A stretch of DNA of 64,000 nt from Flavobacterium hankyongi (GTDB lineage Bacteria; Bacteroidota; Bacteroidia; Flavobacteriales; Flavobacteriaceae). Under the pieces are notes generated by a model, which worked only from the letters and a program-made list of their open reading frames with translations, was not told the origin of the DNA and ran no database searches. Made by a program: the position numbers and the translations under genes. The stretch's first letter is position 1, and each line of letters starts with the position of its first letter. Location of the stretch: assembly GCF_036840915.1 (NCBI RefSeq), contig NZ_CP085725.1, positions 2,170,001 to 2,234,000 of the forward strand. Direction: 5' to 3'. This document shows, piece by piece, positions 19,878 through 30,382 of this stretch.

Positions 19878-20453
19878 CTAAACAAATAGACCTTTAACAT
19901 TAGCGGCAAATAATTTAACAGCTATAGCAAGCAAAACGACTCCAAAAACCTTTCTTACAACACCTAAACCAGTTGGTCCCAACAATTTTTCAATTTTACC
20001 TGAAAGCTTCAAAACTGCGTAAACTATCACTATATTGATGAGTATAGCTACAACTATATTTATAGATTGGTATTCTGAACGAAGCGATAGCAAAGTAGTC
20101 ATGGTTCCTGCCCCAGCGATTAAAGGAAATGCAAGAGGTACTATACTGGCAGTTTTAGGTTCTTCATCTTTATAAATACTAATTCCCAAAATCATTTCTA
20201 ATGCCAGAAAAAATAAAACTATAGAACCAGCCACAGCAAAGGATTTAACATCAACACCTATAAATTTCAACATTCCTTCACCCACAAATAAAAAGCTAAT
20301 CATGATTAATCCAGAAACTAAACTTGCTCTTTCTGCATGAATATGCCCAATTTTATTACGCAAATCAACAATAATAGGTATAGTTCCCACAATATCAATT
20401 ACCGCAAATAAAACCATTCCAACAGTAAAAACCTCTTTCCAATCGAAAATCAT
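19878..20453 (-). CDS. MarC-family integral membrane protein
   Basis: A 191-residue inner-membrane protein with six predicted helices, of the MarC/UPF0056 family. Diagnostic blocks are VLFAVIDIVGTIPIIVDL near the N-terminus and SIVPLAFPLIAGAGTMTTLLSL in the middle. The function of the family is unknown; a role in antibiotic resistance was proposed and later not supported. A longer reading from TTG at 20471 is rejected in favour of the ATG at 20453. The 39 bp to the small membrane protein gene allow a shared transcript. Confidence 0.9.
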   Translation of the reverse strand: MIFDWKEVFTVGMVLFAVIDIVGTIPIIVDLRNKIGHIHAERASLVSGLIMISFLFVGEGMLKFIGVDVKSFAVAGSIVLFFLALEMILGISIYKDEEPKTASIVPLAFPLIAGAGTMTTLLSLRSEYQSINIVVAILINIVIVYAVLKLSGKIEKLLGPTGLGVVRKVFGVVLLAIAVKLFAANVKGLFV

Positions 20454-20647
20454 AATCAATTTTTCTTGCAAAGATATTTAATTTAAACGACTACTAAACA
20501 ATCCGATATAATTCTTAAATTTACTCTAATGGAAACAATATTTGTATTACATAAAGTAACTGCATTTGATATTTAACAAATCTGATTATAAGTTCATGTA
20601 AAATTGTAGATAAAACATGTACTTTTGCGCCTCAAAAAAAGAACAAA

Positions 20648-21220
20648 ATGTTTCAATTAGGGAAAACCATAGTATCTGAAGATATTCTTGAAAAAGAATT
20701 TGTATGTAATTTATCAGCATGCAAAGGAGCTTGTTGTGTTGATGGTGACGCTGGAGCGCCACTATTACAAGAAGAAACAAGCATCTTGGAAAAAATATAC
20801 CCTATTGTAAAACCCTTTCTTCGTCCTGAAGGCATTACTGCAATTGAGGAACAAGGCACATGGATAAAAGGAAATGATGGTGATTTAGAAACACCATTAA
20901 TAGACAATAAAGACTGTGCGTACGTCATTTTTGACGGAAAAACTGCACTTTGCGGAATCGAGCAAGCATACAACCAAGGACTAATAGATTGGAAAAAACC
21001 AGTCTCATGTCATTTATACCCTATCCGTGTAAAAGATTTTAGTAGTTTTCAAGCTGTTAATTATGATCGATGGGATATTTGTTCACCAGCCTGCTCTCTA
21101 GGGAAGGAATTAGAAGTTCCTGTGTATAAATTTGTAAAAGAAGCTTTAGTTAGACGTTTCGGCATCGAATGGTATGAAGAATTAGAAAAAGTAGCCAAAG
21201 ATTTACAATCTGGAAAATAG
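20648..21220 (+). CDS. DUF3109 family protein
   Basis: A 190-residue cytoplasmic protein with many cysteines in metal-cluster-like positions: [15 protein letters not shown] near the N-terminus, CAYVIF, CGIEQAY, CHLYPI, and CSPACSLG near residue 150. This matches the DUF3109 family, distantly related to YkgJ-type zinc/iron-chelating proteins. Function unknown. An exact -7 element TACTTTTG (20620-20627) lies upstream and would give a leader of about 17 nt; no good -33 element accompanies it. Confidence 0.88.
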   Translation: MFQLGKTIVSEDILEKEFVCNLSACKGACCVDGDAGAPLLQEETSILEKIYPIVKPFLRPEGITAIEEQGTWIKGNDGDLETPLIDNKDCAYVIFDGKTALCGIEQAYNQGLIDWKKPVSCHLYPIRVKDFSSFQAVNYDRWDICSPACSLGKELEVPVYKFVKEALVRRFGIEWYEELEKVAKDLQSGK

Positions 21221-21395
21221 AAAAAAATCATTAATTTTCTATGGCTAAATTTCATCTTTTTTGAAGTAATCTTCAACGCCTTATTTTACAATACTTTTCA
21301 AAAAATATATTTTTTAATTTTCTGATTATCAGACAAATAATTAAAAAACTTTCTGAAGCCCTTATTTTCCTACGTTGTTAAAAACTCAAGGAAAT

Positions 21396-21404
21396 TGTGA
21401 ATAA
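21396..21404 (-). promoter_or_regulatory. DnaA box upstream of nrdB
   Basis: TGTGAATAA on the plus strand is the reverse complement of TTATTCACA, matching the DnaA consensus TTATNCACA. It lies 8 bp upstream of the predicted nrdB -33 element. The 271-bp gap between DUF3109 and nrdB (21221-21492) otherwise shows only AT-rich sequence. Confidence 0.5.
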
Positions 21405-21411
21405 CTATGTC

Positions 21412-21442
21412 TTTCTTTTTTGATTTCAAATTAGAATCTTTG
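21412..21442 (+). promoter_or_regulatory. predicted nrdB promoter
   Basis: TTTC (21412-21415), 19-nt spacer, AATCTTTG (21435-21442). Each element has one mismatch to the flavobacterial TTTG / TAnnTTTG consensus and the spacing is optimal. The leader to the ATG at 21493 would be about 46 nt. Confidence 0.5.
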
Positions 21443-21492
21443 TAAGCCCCAATCGTTACAAAAATCAAAATTTTTAAATCTCTAATTTTCAA

Positions 21493-22476
21493 ATGGCTAT
21501 GGCTACTATTGAACCCATTTTACAAGAAAATAAAAACCGTTTTGTAATTTTTCCAATCAAACACCATGATATTTGGGAATGGTACAAAAAAATGGAGGCA
21601 AGTTTTTGGACTGCCGAAGAAATCGATTTACATCAAGACTTGTCAGATTGGAACAATAAGTTAAATAATGATGAAAAATACTTCATCAAACATATTTTAG
21701 CTTTTTTCGCAGCTTCAGATGGAATTGTGAATGAAAATCTTGCTGAAAACTTTGTAAACGAAGTACAATATCCAGAGGCAAAATTTTTCTATGGTTTCCA
21801 AATCATGATGGAGAACATTCATAGCGAAACATATTCTTTATTAATCGACACTTATGTAAAAGATGATAATGAAAAGAATGAGTTATTCAATGCTTTAGAA
21901 GTATTTCCTGCCATAAAGAAAAAAGCAGAGTGGGCTTTAAAATGGATTGAGTCAGATTCGTTTGCAGAACGTTTAATTGCTTTTGCAGCAGTAGAAGGAA
22001 TTTTCTTCTCTGGAGCGTTTTGTTCAATTTATTGGCTAAAGAAAAGAGGTTTAATGCCAGGATTAACCTTTTCGAACGAATTAATTTCTCGTGACGAAGG
22101 AGTTCATTGTGATTTTGCGGTTCACTTACACAATCACCACTTAATCAACAAAGTACCTACAGCTAGAATTAGAGAAATCATTGTTGATGCATTAAACATC
22201 GAAAGAGAGTTTATTACCGAATCACTTCCCGTTAGTTTAATTGGAATGAACGCTACATTAATGACACAATACCTAGAATTCGTTGCTGATCGATTATTAG
22301 TAGAATTAGGATGCGACAAAGAATACAATGCTTCAAATCCATTTGACTTTATGGATATGATTTCGCTTCAAGGAAAAACAAATTTCTTTGAAAAACGTGT
22401 AGCTGAATATCAAAAAGCTGGTGTTATGAATAATGACACTGATGCCAACAAAATTAGCTTCGACGCCGATTTTTAA
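21493..22476 (+). CDS. nrdB: class I ribonucleotide reductase small subunit
   Basis: The R2 subunit supplies the radical for reduction of ribonucleotides to deoxyribonucleotides. The 327-residue protein shows the di-iron ligand motifs: [41 protein letters not shown] and [15 protein letters not shown]. The C-terminal segment ends FDADF, the tail that binds the large subunit. An in-frame ATG two codons later is an equally plausible start. nrdA follows after 221 bp, separated by a terminator and structured leader. Confidence 0.96.
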   Translation: MAMATIEPILQENKNRFVIFPIKHHDIWEWYKKMEASFWTAEEIDLHQDLSDWNNKLNNDEKYFIKHILAFFAASDGIVNENLAENFVNEVQYPEAKFFYGFQIMMENIHSETYSLLIDTYVKDDNEKNELFNALEVFPAIKKKAEWALKWIESDSFAERLIAFAAVEGIFFSGAFCSIYWLKKRGLMPGLTFSNELISRDEGVHCDFAVHLHNHHLINKVPTARIREIIVDALNIEREFITESLPVSLIGMNATLMTQYLEFVADRLLVELGCDKEYNASNPFDFMDMISLQGKTNFFEKRVAEYQKAGVMNNDTDANKISFDADF

Positions 22477-22503
22477 TCTAAACGAACTGGTTAGATTTTT
22501 TTT
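22475..22503 (+). terminator. intrinsic terminator directly after nrdB
   Basis: AATCTAA (22475-22481), a 9-nt loop, TTAGATT (22491-22497), and eight consecutive T. The stem is only 7 bp and AT-rich, so termination is probably partial. It begins inside the nrdB stop codon and would reduce readthrough into nrdA. Confidence 0.65.
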
Positions 22504-22598
22504 GAAATTTAAAAACAAACTGTCAACTCAAAGAAAGTAAAAAAAATCTCTTTAAGGGGAAAGAGTTTTCATCGGATTTAGCACGACATTAACAATAG

Positions 22599-22627
22599 AA
22601 CGCTTATAAAGTCGGGAGACTTGCGTT
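22599..22627 (+). ncRNA. structured element in the nrdA leader
   Basis: AACGC (22599-22603) pairs with GCGTT (22623-22627). A 5-nt bulge TTATA then leads to a second stem AAGTC / GACTT (22609-22613 / 22618-22622) capped by GGGA, a GNRA tetraloop. Another hairpin CTCTTT / AAAGAG (22548-22553 / 22560-22565) precedes it. No matching known riboswitch comes to mind. It could be a cis-regulatory leader of nrdA. Confidence 0.4.
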
Positions 22628-22697
22628 ATTATCAATAAATCAAATAAGAACCCGAAGATAGAGAAGGGATTGTCTATTTTCAAAAAACTAAAACTTT

Positions 22698-25121
22698 ATG
22701 TACGTTGTAAAAAGAGATGGCCACAAAGAGCCAGTAATGTTTGACAAAATCACAGATAGAATTAAAAAACTATGCTATGGTTTAAATGACATGGTAGATG
22801 CTGTAAAAGTAGCTATGCGTGTTATTGAAGGTTTGTATGATGGAGTAACAACTTCAGAGCTTGACAATCTTGCTGCCGAAACTGCTGCGTCGATGACCGT
22901 TACGCACCCAGATTATGCACAATTGGCTGCCCGTATTGCAATTTCTAATTTACACAAAAACACCAACAAATCATTCTCTGAAACGATGAATGAAATGTAT
23001 CATTATGTAAATCCTAGAACCAATCAGGAAGCACCTCTTTTATCAGAAGAAGTACACAAAGTAATTATGGATAATGCTGAGTTTTTAAACTCGCACATTA
23101 TCTACAATCGTGATTTTAATTACGATTATTTCGGATTCAAAACTTTAGAGCGTTCGTACCTGTTAAAAATTAACGGTAAAATCGTAGAACGCCCCCAACA
23201 TATGTTAATGCGTGTTTCGGTAGGGATTCACTTAAACGACTTAGAAGCTGTAATTGAAACTTACGATTTAATGTCGAAGAAATTCTTTACTCACGCAACT
23301 CCAACTTTATTTAATGCCGGTACTCCAAAACCACAAATGTCCTCTTGTTTCTTACTTTCAATGCAAGATGATAGTATTGATGGAATTTACGACACATTAA
23401 AATCAACAGCTAAAATTTCGCAATCAGCTGGAGGTATCGGATTATCTATCCACAACGTTCGTGCCACAGGATCTTACATTCGTGGAACTAACGGAACGTC
23501 TAACGGAATTGTTCCTATGCTACGTGTTTTCAACGACACCGCTCGTTATGTAGATCAAGGTGGAGGAAAACGTAAAGGAAGTTTTGCCATTTACCTAGAA
23601 ACTTGGCATGCTGATATTTTCGATTTCTTAGACTTAAAAAAGAATACCGGAAAAGAAGAAATGCGTGCTCGTGATTTATTCTTTGCCATGTGGACTTCCG
23701 ATTTGTTCATGAAACGTGTTCAGGAAGATTCTACTTGGACGTTAATGTGTCCTAACGAATGTCCAGGATTATATGATGTATATGGTGATGAGTTCGAAGC
23801 ACTATACACCTCATACGAAGCACAAGGAAAAGGAAGAAAAACCATCAAAGCTCGTGAATTATGGGAGAAAATCTTAGAATCTCAAATCGAGACTGGAACT
23901 CCTTATATGTTATACAAAGATGCTGCGAACCGCAAATCGAACCAAAAGAACTTGGGAACGATTCGTTCATCTAACTTGTGTACCGAAATCATGGAGTACA
24001 CTTCAGCAGATGAGATTGCGGTATGTAACTTGGCTTCTATTTCGTTACCAATGTTTATTGAAAACGGAAAATTCAACCACGAATTGTTATTCAATGTAAC
24101 CAAACGTGTGACTCGCAACTTAAATAAAGTAATCGACCGAAATTACTACCCAGTAAAAGAAGCCGAAAATTCAAACATGCGTCACCGTCCAGTTGGATTA
24201 GGAGTTCAAGGTTTAGCCGATGCTTTCATTTTGCTAAGAATGCCTTTCACCAGTGATGAAGCCAAACAACTGAATCAAGAAATCTTCGAAACCATGTATT
24301 TCGCAGCCGTTACTGCTTCGATGGAAATGGCCAAAGAAGAAGGTCCGTATTCATCATTCAAAGGCTCTCCAATTTCAAATGGAGAATTCCAATACAACCT
24401 CTGGGGAATCCAAGATTCTGACTTATCAGGACGTTGGGACTGGGCTTCTCTTAGAAAAGAAGTAATGGAGCATGGAGTACGCAACTCCTTATTAATGGCA
24501 CCAATGCCAACAGCTTCTACATCACAAATTCTTGGAAACAACGAAGCGTTTGAACCGTATACCTCTAACATTTACACTCGTCGTGTATTATCAGGAGAAT
24601 TTATCGTAGTTAACAAACACTTGTTAGAAGATTTAGTGAACCGTGGATTGTGGAACGAAGATTTAAAACAACAAATCATGCGTCACAACGGTTCAGTACA
24701 AAACATCGATGCCATCCCGCAAGATTTAAAAGACTTGTACAAAACCGTTTGGGAAATGTCAATGAAAGACATTATCGACATGTCTCGCCACAGAGGTTAT
24801 TTTATTGACCAATCGCAATCTTTGAATTTATTCATGGAAGGGGCAACCTATGCAAAACTGACTTCAATGCATTTCTATGCTTGGCAATCAGGTTTAAAAA
24901 CAGGTATGTATTACTTAAGAACAAAAGCAGCAGTAGATGCGATTAAGTTCACCTTAAATAACGACAAAAAAGCAGAACCAACGGCAATAATTGAAGAAGC
25001 ACAAGCAGTTGCTATGGAAGTAGTCGCGGAACCAGCTCCAATGAGCGCAGAAGAATACCGCGCCATGATCGAACTAGCAAAAAATGCTGGTCCTGAAGAT
25101 TGTGAAATGTGTGGGTCTTAA
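22698..25121 (+). CDS. nrdA: class Ia ribonucleotide reductase large subunit
   Basis: The catalytic R1 subunit, 807 residues. An N-terminal ATP-cone ([20 protein letters not shown]) implies allosteric activity control by ATP/dATP. The active-site region includes [22 protein letters not shown], the loop [19 protein letters not shown], and [23 protein letters not shown] with the catalytic NxCxE. The finger-like [21 protein letters not shown] follows. The C-terminal tail ends CEMCGS, carrying the CxxC that re-reduces the active site. Gene order nrdB-nrdA with a long leader is noted separately. Confidence 0.97.
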   Translation: MYVVKRDGHKEPVMFDKITDRIKKLCYGLNDMVDAVKVAMRVIEGLYDGVTTSELDNLAAETAASMTVTHPDYAQLAARIAISNLHKNTNKSFSETMNEMYHYVNPRTNQEAPLLSEEVHKVIMDNAEFLNSHIIYNRDFNYDYFGFKTLERSYLLKINGKIVERPQHMLMRVSVGIHLNDLEAVIETYDLMSKKFFTHATPTLFNAGTPKPQMSSCFLLSMQDDSIDGIYDTLKSTAKISQSAGGIGLSIHNVRATGSYIRGTNGTSNGIVPMLRVFNDTARYVDQGGGKRKGSFAIYLETWHADIFDFLDLKKNTGKEEMRARDLFFAMWTSDLFMKRVQEDSTWTLMCPNECPGLYDVYGDEFEALYTSYEAQGKGRKTIKARELWEKILESQIETGTPYMLYKDAANRKSNQKNLGTIRSSNLCTEIMEYTSADEIAVCNLASISLPMFIENGKFNHELLFNVTKRVTRNLNKVIDRNYYPVKEAENSNMRHRPVGLGVQGLADAFILLRMPFTSDEAKQLNQEIFETMYFAAVTASMEMAKEEGPYSSFKGSPISNGEFQYNLWGIQDSDLSGRWDWASLRKEVMEHGVRNSLLMAPMPTASTSQILGNNEAFEPYTSNIYTRRVLSGEFIVVNKHLLEDLVNRGLWNEDLKQQIMRHNGSVQNIDAIPQDLKDLYKTVWEMSMKDIIDMSRHRGYFIDQSQSLNLFMEGATYAKLTSMHFYAWQSGLKTGMYYLRTKAAVDAIKFTLNNDKKAEPTAIIEEAQAVAMEVVAEPAPMSAEEYRAMIELAKNAGPEDCEMCGS

Positions 25122-25140
25122 TATTAATCTCAATATGTTT

Positions 25141-25171
25141 AAAAACAGTCATCTTAGTGATGGCTGTTTTT
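25141..25171 (+). terminator. intrinsic terminator of nrdA
   Basis: AAAAACAGTCATC pairs with GATGGCTGTTTTT (one G-T pair) around a 5-nt loop, followed by more T. It is 19 bp after the nrdA stop. Confidence 0.9.
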
Positions 25172-25212
25172 TTATTTAACAAATCCGTATCTTTGAAGTA
25201 AATAAAAAAATT

Positions 25213-25437
25213 ATGTCAAAAGATAAAAAAGGAGTTTACACAGGAGCTATAGAACAAGATGCAGATGGAAATTTTTTCTGTGGAGAATTCTTGTTAGATT
25301 ATCAATACACAGTCAAGAACTTTAAAATTGGTGATATTGTGAATCTTAAAACTGTGATTGAAAATCCTAGTGACAAGAGTTACGACAAATACCCTAAAAA
25401 ATCAAGCAACTTCTTTTTAGCAAACGATAAAAAATGA
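25213..25437 (+). CDS. hypothetical small protein
   Basis: A 74-residue protein with no family I recognise. It has a short Lys/Asp-rich N-terminus, a beta-rich middle (GVYTGAIEQDADGNFFCGEFLLDYQYTVKNFKIGDIVNLKTVI) and a Lys-rich end; no signal peptide or membrane segment. An exact -7 element TATCTTTG (25188-25195) precedes it with an 18-nt distance to the ATG. Its stop overlaps the start of the GNAT gene (ATGA), which supports it as a real, coupled gene. Confidence 0.7.
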   Translation: MSKDKKGVYTGAIEQDADGNFFCGEFLLDYQYTVKNFKIGDIVNLKTVIENPSDKSYDKYPKKSSNFFLANDKK

Positions 25438-25877
25438 ATCTTGTAAAAACCATTTCTGAGAATTTAGATTTTAAAAAACTATCCGCTTTATTCGATGAAT
25501 ATTTAGTTGATATTGATGGAGACGAAAGAGAATTCTTTGCCTTTTACAACAATGTCACTCTAGAAAATGTATTGGTTATTTATGAAAATGAAGAAGCTGT
25601 TGGCTGTGGTGGTTTTAAAAAATATGATAATACAACTGCCGAAATTAAACGAATGTTTGTACATCCCAATCACAGAAACAAAGGGATTGCTCGTCTAATT
25701 CTAAACGAACTGGAAATTTGGGCCAAAGAAAAAGGATTTTCATCCTACATCTTAGAAACTTCACCAAAACTAACTAGTGCAATTGCTTTATACGAAAAAA
25801 GCGGTTATCATCTTATTCCTAATTACGGCCAATACATTGGAGTAGAAAACAGCATTTGCATGAAGAAAGATAGCTAA
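25434..25877 (+). CDS. GNAT family N-acetyltransferase
   Basis: A 147-residue acyltransferase. It has the GNAT core CGGFKKYDNTTAEIKRMFVHPNHRNKGIARLILNEL, containing the acetyl-CoA binding R/Q-x-x-G-x-A type loop (HRNKGIA), and the ETSPKLTSAIALYEKSGYHLIPNYGQY block typical of small PanZ/ElaA-like acetyltransferases. The 4-bp ATGA overlap with the upstream small gene suggests a two-gene operon. Substrate unknown. Confidence 0.88.
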   Translation: MNLVKTISENLDFKKLSALFDEYLVDIDGDEREFFAFYNNVTLENVLVIYENEEAVGCGGFKKYDNTTAEIKRMFVHPNHRNKGIARLILNELEIWAKEKGFSSYILETSPKLTSAIALYEKSGYHLIPNYGQYIGVENSICMKKDS

Positions 25878-25936
25878 AATCACTATCTTCGATTTCTTAT
25901 CAACACCTATTCTAAACTTTAGAAAATTTAAATCCT

Positions 25937-27280
25937 ATGATGAACTGGGAACAACTTCTATCTTTAAAACGTCAAGGCGACACCAGTAAACGATTACGCA
26001 AAGAACAAGATGAAACTCGTTTGGGTTTTGAGGTCGATTATGACCGAATAATCTTTTCTGCAGCTTTTAGAAGCCTTCAAGACAAAACACAAGTTATTCC
26101 GTTATCTAAAACAGATTTTGTACATACTCGTCTTACTCATAGTTTAGAAGTTTCTGTTGTTGGAAGATCATTAGGGAGATTAGTAGGGAAAAAAATTTTA
26201 GAAAAACACCCATATCTTAAAGAAATTCATGGTTATCAAGCCAATGACTTTGGAGCCATTGTTGCAGCAGCTTCATTGGCACACGATATAGGGAATCCTC
26301 CTTTTGGGCATTCTGGAGAAAAAGCTATTGGAGAATATTTTTCGATTGGAAACGGTCAAAAATTCAAAAACGAACTCACTGAAAAAGAATGGCAAGATTT
26401 AATTGATTTTGAAGGGAATGCTAATGGATTTTCTGTAGTTACAGGTTCGCGACCAGGTGTAGAAGGAGGCTTGCGACTTACTTACGCAACTTTAGGAGCA
26501 TTTATGAAATACCCAAAAGAAAGCCTTCCAAAAAAACCAACACAAAACATTGCCGATAAAAAATATGGTTTCTTCCAGCAGGACAAAGTCTTTTTTAAAG
26601 AAGTAGCTAATGAATTGGGATTAATTTCAAATAAAAAAGGAAATGATATTGGCTACGAAAGGCATCCTCTTGCCTATTTAGTTGAAGCAGCAGATGACAT
26701 TTGCTACACTATTATAGATTTTGAAGATGGAATAAATTTAGGTTTAGTGTCAGAAGATTATGCCTTAGAATATTTAATAAAACTGGTAAAAGATTCTATC
26801 GATTCTTCAAAATATAACGCTTTAACCACAAAAGAAGATCGTATTAGCTATCTTAGAGCTTTAGCAATTGGAAGCTTAATTAATGATGCGGTTAATGTGT
26901 TTGTTGAAAATGAAGATGATATTTTAAAAGGACAATTCCCTTTCGCTTTAACAGACAAAAGCAAATACAAAGCACAAATAAATGACATCATTAAACTTAG
27001 TGTTAAAAAAATATACCAAAGTCGAGAAGTAATCGAAAAAGAGATTTATGGCTATCAAATAATAAACAACTTATTGGATAAATTCATAACTGCCTACAAC
27101 AACAAAGCCGAAGGAAAAACCTCAAATTTTGACAATCTACTACTTAAAATCTTACCTGAAAAACATCATATAGAAAAAGAAACCCTCTACGAGCGTCTTT
27201 TACACATTTGTCATTTTATATCTATGCTCACAGATGGAAACGCACTAAAGTTTAACAAAATAATTAGTGATAATAAATAA
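25937..27280 (+). CDS. dgt: dGTP triphosphohydrolase (HD-domain dGTPase)
   Basis: Hydrolyses dGTP to deoxyguanosine and triphosphate, or is a close dNTPase relative. The 447-residue protein has the HD-superfamily metal ligands in TRLTHSLEVSVVGRSLG, AASLAHDIGNPPFGHSGE, and YLVEAADDICYTIIDFEDGI. The N-terminal RDEDQ-like region (DETRLGFEVDYDRIIFSAAFRSLQDKTQV) is diagnostic of Dgt. Its position near nrdAB groups dNTP synthesis with dNTP degradation. The first ATG of an ATGATG pair is used as start. Confidence 0.93.
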   Translation: MMNWEQLLSLKRQGDTSKRLRKEQDETRLGFEVDYDRIIFSAAFRSLQDKTQVIPLSKTDFVHTRLTHSLEVSVVGRSLGRLVGKKILEKHPYLKEIHGYQANDFGAIVAAASLAHDIGNPPFGHSGEKAIGEYFSIGNGQKFKNELTEKEWQDLIDFEGNANGFSVVTGSRPGVEGGLRLTYATLGAFMKYPKESLPKKPTQNIADKKYGFFQQDKVFFKEVANELGLISNKKGNDIGYERHPLAYLVEAADDICYTIIDFEDGINLGLVSEDYALEYLIKLVKDSIDSSKYNALTTKEDRISYLRALAIGSLINDAVNVFVENEDDILKGQFPFALTDKSKYKAQINDIIKLSVKKIYQSREVIEKEIYGYQIINNLLDKFITAYNNKAEGKTSNFDNLLLKILPEKHHIEKETLYERLLHICHFISMLTDGNALKFNKIISDNK

Positions 27281-27371
27281 ATAAAACAAAAATTAACTAT
27301 TGTAAACAAACAAAATAACGATAAAATAATATATTTGCAATTATTAATTAACGCAACCTTAAAGAATAATT

Positions 27372-30047
27372 ATGAAAAAAATTACTTTATTGTTTTTTTT
27401 ATTTATATCTACAGCGGTCTTTTCACAAGAGCCCATTGATAAAATAAAAAAATATATAAGTGAGAACAAAGTCAAATTTGGACTCACCAATCAAGATATT
27501 TCTGATTTAGTCATAGTAAATGACTTTAGTTCTGAAACGACAGGAATAAATAATTATCATGTTAAACAAAGGATTTCAGGAATAGAAGTTTTTAATTCTG
27601 ACTCAAATTTTTGGATTAAAAGTAATGAAGTTATTAATGGAGGAGAAGAATTCATTCCAAATCTTATCCAAAAAATAAACACGTCAAATCCTTCTCTATC
27701 TGTAACAGATGCTCTTTCAGGAATTCTTTCTCAGATTGATAATAGTCAACTTAATTCAGTACAAATTTTAGAATCTGGTGCTAACAAATACAAATTAAGT
27801 AATGGAATTTTAGCTGAGGATCCTATTAGAGCACAATTAGTTTACTTTCAAACTGAAACTAACACAATTAGACTTTCTTGGGACTATGAATTTTATTCTC
27901 AAGACACAAAACATCTTTGGAATTTAAAAATAGATGCTGTAACAGGAAAAATATTAGACAAAAATGACTTGGTAATTTCATGTAATTTTGGATCTAATCA
28001 CAGCAATCATTCTCATGCTGAAATCAATCATTTTACACAATCATTTTATAAAAAAAATACAACCAGTACTCTTCTAAATCCTGGAACAACAAAATATAGA
28101 GTAATTCCTTGGAATTATGAAAGCCCTAACCATAGTCCATTTGCATTAATAACTAACCCTGAGTATGTTACCAATGCATCACCAAATGGATGGCACAACA
28201 ATAATGGTACAATTGGCGGAGGAAGTATAGCAACTAGATTTACTACCACAAGAGGAAATAACGTTCTTGCAAAAGACGATTTTGACACAAATAACACTGG
28301 TGGTAATTTAACAACTGGCGCTGGGACTTATCCAGACTTAACCTTCGACTTTCCTTATCCAGGCACAAGTGTTGCAGCCAACACATACATTGATGCTGCA
28401 ACCACGAACCTATTCTACATGAATAATATTATGCATGATTTGTGGTATCAATATGGATTTAATGAAGCCAACAAAAACTTTCAGCAATCAAACTATGGCC
28501 GTGGAGGTTTAGGAGGGGATCCTGTAAACGCAGATGCTCAAGATGGTGGAGGTATCGATCCGAATATCAATAATGCAAATTTTGCAACTCCAACTGACGG
28601 TTCAGCCCCAAGAATGCAAATGTATCTATGGAATGTAGGACCTGCACCAAAAAATTTAATAATTAACTCCCCAGCTTCTATAGCGGGTGAATATGTTGCC
28701 AGAGACAATGTATTTAGCCCAGGACATGTTAACTTACCTGCTGCACCTGGTTTAACTACAAATATAATTTTGTATGATGATGCTGTAGGCACTGGATCTG
28801 ATGCATGTGAAGCTGCTGTAAACGGTACACAACTTTCAGGAAAAATTGTTATTATAAGACGTGGTAATTGTGAATTTCAGGCAAAAGTTTATAATGCTCA
28901 GCTTGGAGGAGCAGCAGCAGTAATCATTGTAAATAATGATGCAGCAAATCCTGATGCCAACAATCTTAATATGTCTGGTGCTAATGCAAGTATAACAATC
29001 CCAGCAGTATTTGTATCTTACACAGTAGGTGAAGCTATTATTGCAGCTATTGGATCTGGTACAGTAAATGGCACTTTACGTAATGATACAAATGTTACTT
29101 TCGTAAACACTGACGGAGACTTCGACAATGGGATTATAGCTCACGAGTATGGGCATGGAATTTCAACAAGATTATCAGGAAACTGCTTAAGTGGATCTGA
29201 ACAACAAGGTGAGGGATGGTCAGATTGGTTTTGGTTAATTATGCAAATCAAACCAGGTGACACCCGCAATAACGCAAAAGGTATTGGAACTTTTGCGATG
29301 AACCAAGCAACTAATGGCCCTGGAATAAGACAATACAGATATTCTACCGATATGGCAGTGAATCCTCATACTTTTGGTAGTACAAATGGAATGTTAACTC
29401 CTGATGGAACTGCTGTAGATTCACATTCTGTAGGGTCAGTTTGGGCAGTAATGCTTTGGGATTTGGCTTGGAACTATATTGACAAATATGGTTATGACCC
29501 AAATATTTATACTGGAACGGGTGGAAATAATAAAGTTATGCGCTTGATTTTAGATGCAATAAAATTAGACGGATGTAGTCCTACATTTGTTACTGCTCGT
29601 GATGCCATTATTGCTGCAGATCAAGCAACAACTGGAGGTCAAAATTACTGTATGATTTGGAAAACATTTGCTAGAAGAGGATTAGGTGTAAATGCTTCTT
29701 CAGGAACAAATTCTGGCATAGCAGGTATTCAAGACCAAGTTGAAGACTTTACTGAACCAGCACCTGGACCAAACTGTACACTTAGTGTAAATCATTTTGA
29801 CAACAACAATGGCATTTTAATTTACCCTAACCCTTCTAATGGATTAATTAATATTAGAATCAATAGCTTCATCGGCAAAGCAACTGTTGAAGTAGTCGAC
29901 ATAAACGGAAGAGTTGTTTATTCTCTAAATAATACAGAGTTTAGTAATGAAAAATCAATAGATTTAAATCATTTACAAGCTGGTGTTTATGTAGTAAAAA
30001 TAAGTGGTGATGAACTTAATTACACTAAGAAAATTATTCTTAACTAA
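27372..30047 (+). CDS. secreted M36 (fungalysin-type) metallopeptidase with PA domain and T9SS type A sorting domain
   Basis: An 891-residue extracellular zinc protease. The signal peptide MKKITLLFFLFISTAVFSQ is followed by an FTP-like propeptide (about 30-200), a catalytic domain interrupted by a protease-associated domain at about 450-580 (LSGKIVIIRRGNCEFQAKV), the zinc motif HEYGHGIS at residues 591-598, and the downstream Glu ligand in GEGWSDW. The end is a T9SS type A domain (IYPNPSNGLINIRINSF, ending NYTKKIILN). An exact -7 promoter element TATATTTG lies at 27330-27337. The sorting domain is strikingly similar to that of the next gene. Confidence 0.92.
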   Translation: MKKITLLFFLFISTAVFSQEPIDKIKKYISENKVKFGLTNQDISDLVIVNDFSSETTGINNYHVKQRISGIEVFNSDSNFWIKSNEVINGGEEFIPNLIQKINTSNPSLSVTDALSGILSQIDNSQLNSVQILESGANKYKLSNGILAEDPIRAQLVYFQTETNTIRLSWDYEFYSQDTKHLWNLKIDAVTGKILDKNDLVISCNFGSNHSNHSHAEINHFTQSFYKKNTTSTLLNPGTTKYRVIPWNYESPNHSPFALITNPEYVTNASPNGWHNNNGTIGGGSIATRFTTTRGNNVLAKDDFDTNNTGGNLTTGAGTYPDLTFDFPYPGTSVAANTYIDAATTNLFYMNNIMHDLWYQYGFNEANKNFQQSNYGRGGLGGDPVNADAQDGGGIDPNINNANFATPTDGSAPRMQMYLWNVGPAPKNLIINSPASIAGEYVARDNVFSPGHVNLPAAPGLTTNIILYDDAVGTGSDACEAAVNGTQLSGKIVIIRRGNCEFQAKVYNAQLGGAAAVIIVNNDAANPDANNLNMSGANASITIPAVFVSYTVGEAIIAAIGSGTVNGTLRNDTNVTFVNTDGDFDNGIIAHEYGHGISTRLSGNCLSGSEQQGEGWSDWFWLIMQIKPGDTRNNAKGIGTFAMNQATNGPGIRQYRYSTDMAVNPHTFGSTNGMLTPDGTAVDSHSVGSVWAVMLWDLAWNYIDKYGYDPNIYTGTGGNNKVMRLILDAIKLDGCSPTFVTARDAIIAADQATTGGQNYCMIWKTFARRGLGVNASSGTNSGIAGIQDQVEDFTEPAPGPNCTLSVNHFDNNNGILIYPNPSNGLINIRINSFIGKATVEVVDINGRVVYSLNNTEFSNEKSIDLNHLQAGVYVVKISGDELNYTKKIILN

Positions 30048-30069
30048 TTAATAGATTATCATAATGAAT

Positions 30070-30097
30070 AAAAAAGCGCTCTATTGAGCGCTTTTTT
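30070..30097. terminator. intrinsic terminator after the M36 protease gene
   Basis: AAAAAAGCGCTC, loop TATT, GAGCGCTTTTTT. The stem is identical to that of the terminator after the next protease gene. Confidence 0.9.
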
Positions 30098-30382
30098 TAT
30101 AATAATTTCTTTTCAGTATAGAAAGAGCTAACTAAGTTACAAAACCTAACATTAACAACTATTATTTATATAAATTATTGACTTAAAATCATTTAAAAAC
30201 AGAAATATGATGATACAGGTACGCAATATTTTCTTACAAATTAAGGGTTGATTTTGTAAATAAGAAATTAATTTATCTATTTTTACATCTCTAATGTTTA
30301 AGTAAAAAAATACTAATTCATTAAAACTTAATTATTGAATAAACTTAACTTTAAAACACTTAAATGAAAAAAAAATCTTTTT
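30098..30382 (+). other. intergenic region with out-of-frame signal-peptide start and A9 tract
   Basis: The 335-bp gap between the two protease genes holds the terminator at 30070-30097, a weak promoter-like TTTG (30253-30256) N21 TATTTTTA (30278-30285), and an ATG at 30364 followed by nine A. From that ATG the frame differs by one base from the protease ORF that starts at 30383. With one A fewer it would read MKKNLFMTLVITWIGSSQ, a regular signal peptide. Nothing else is evident in this stretch. Confidence 0.6.
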
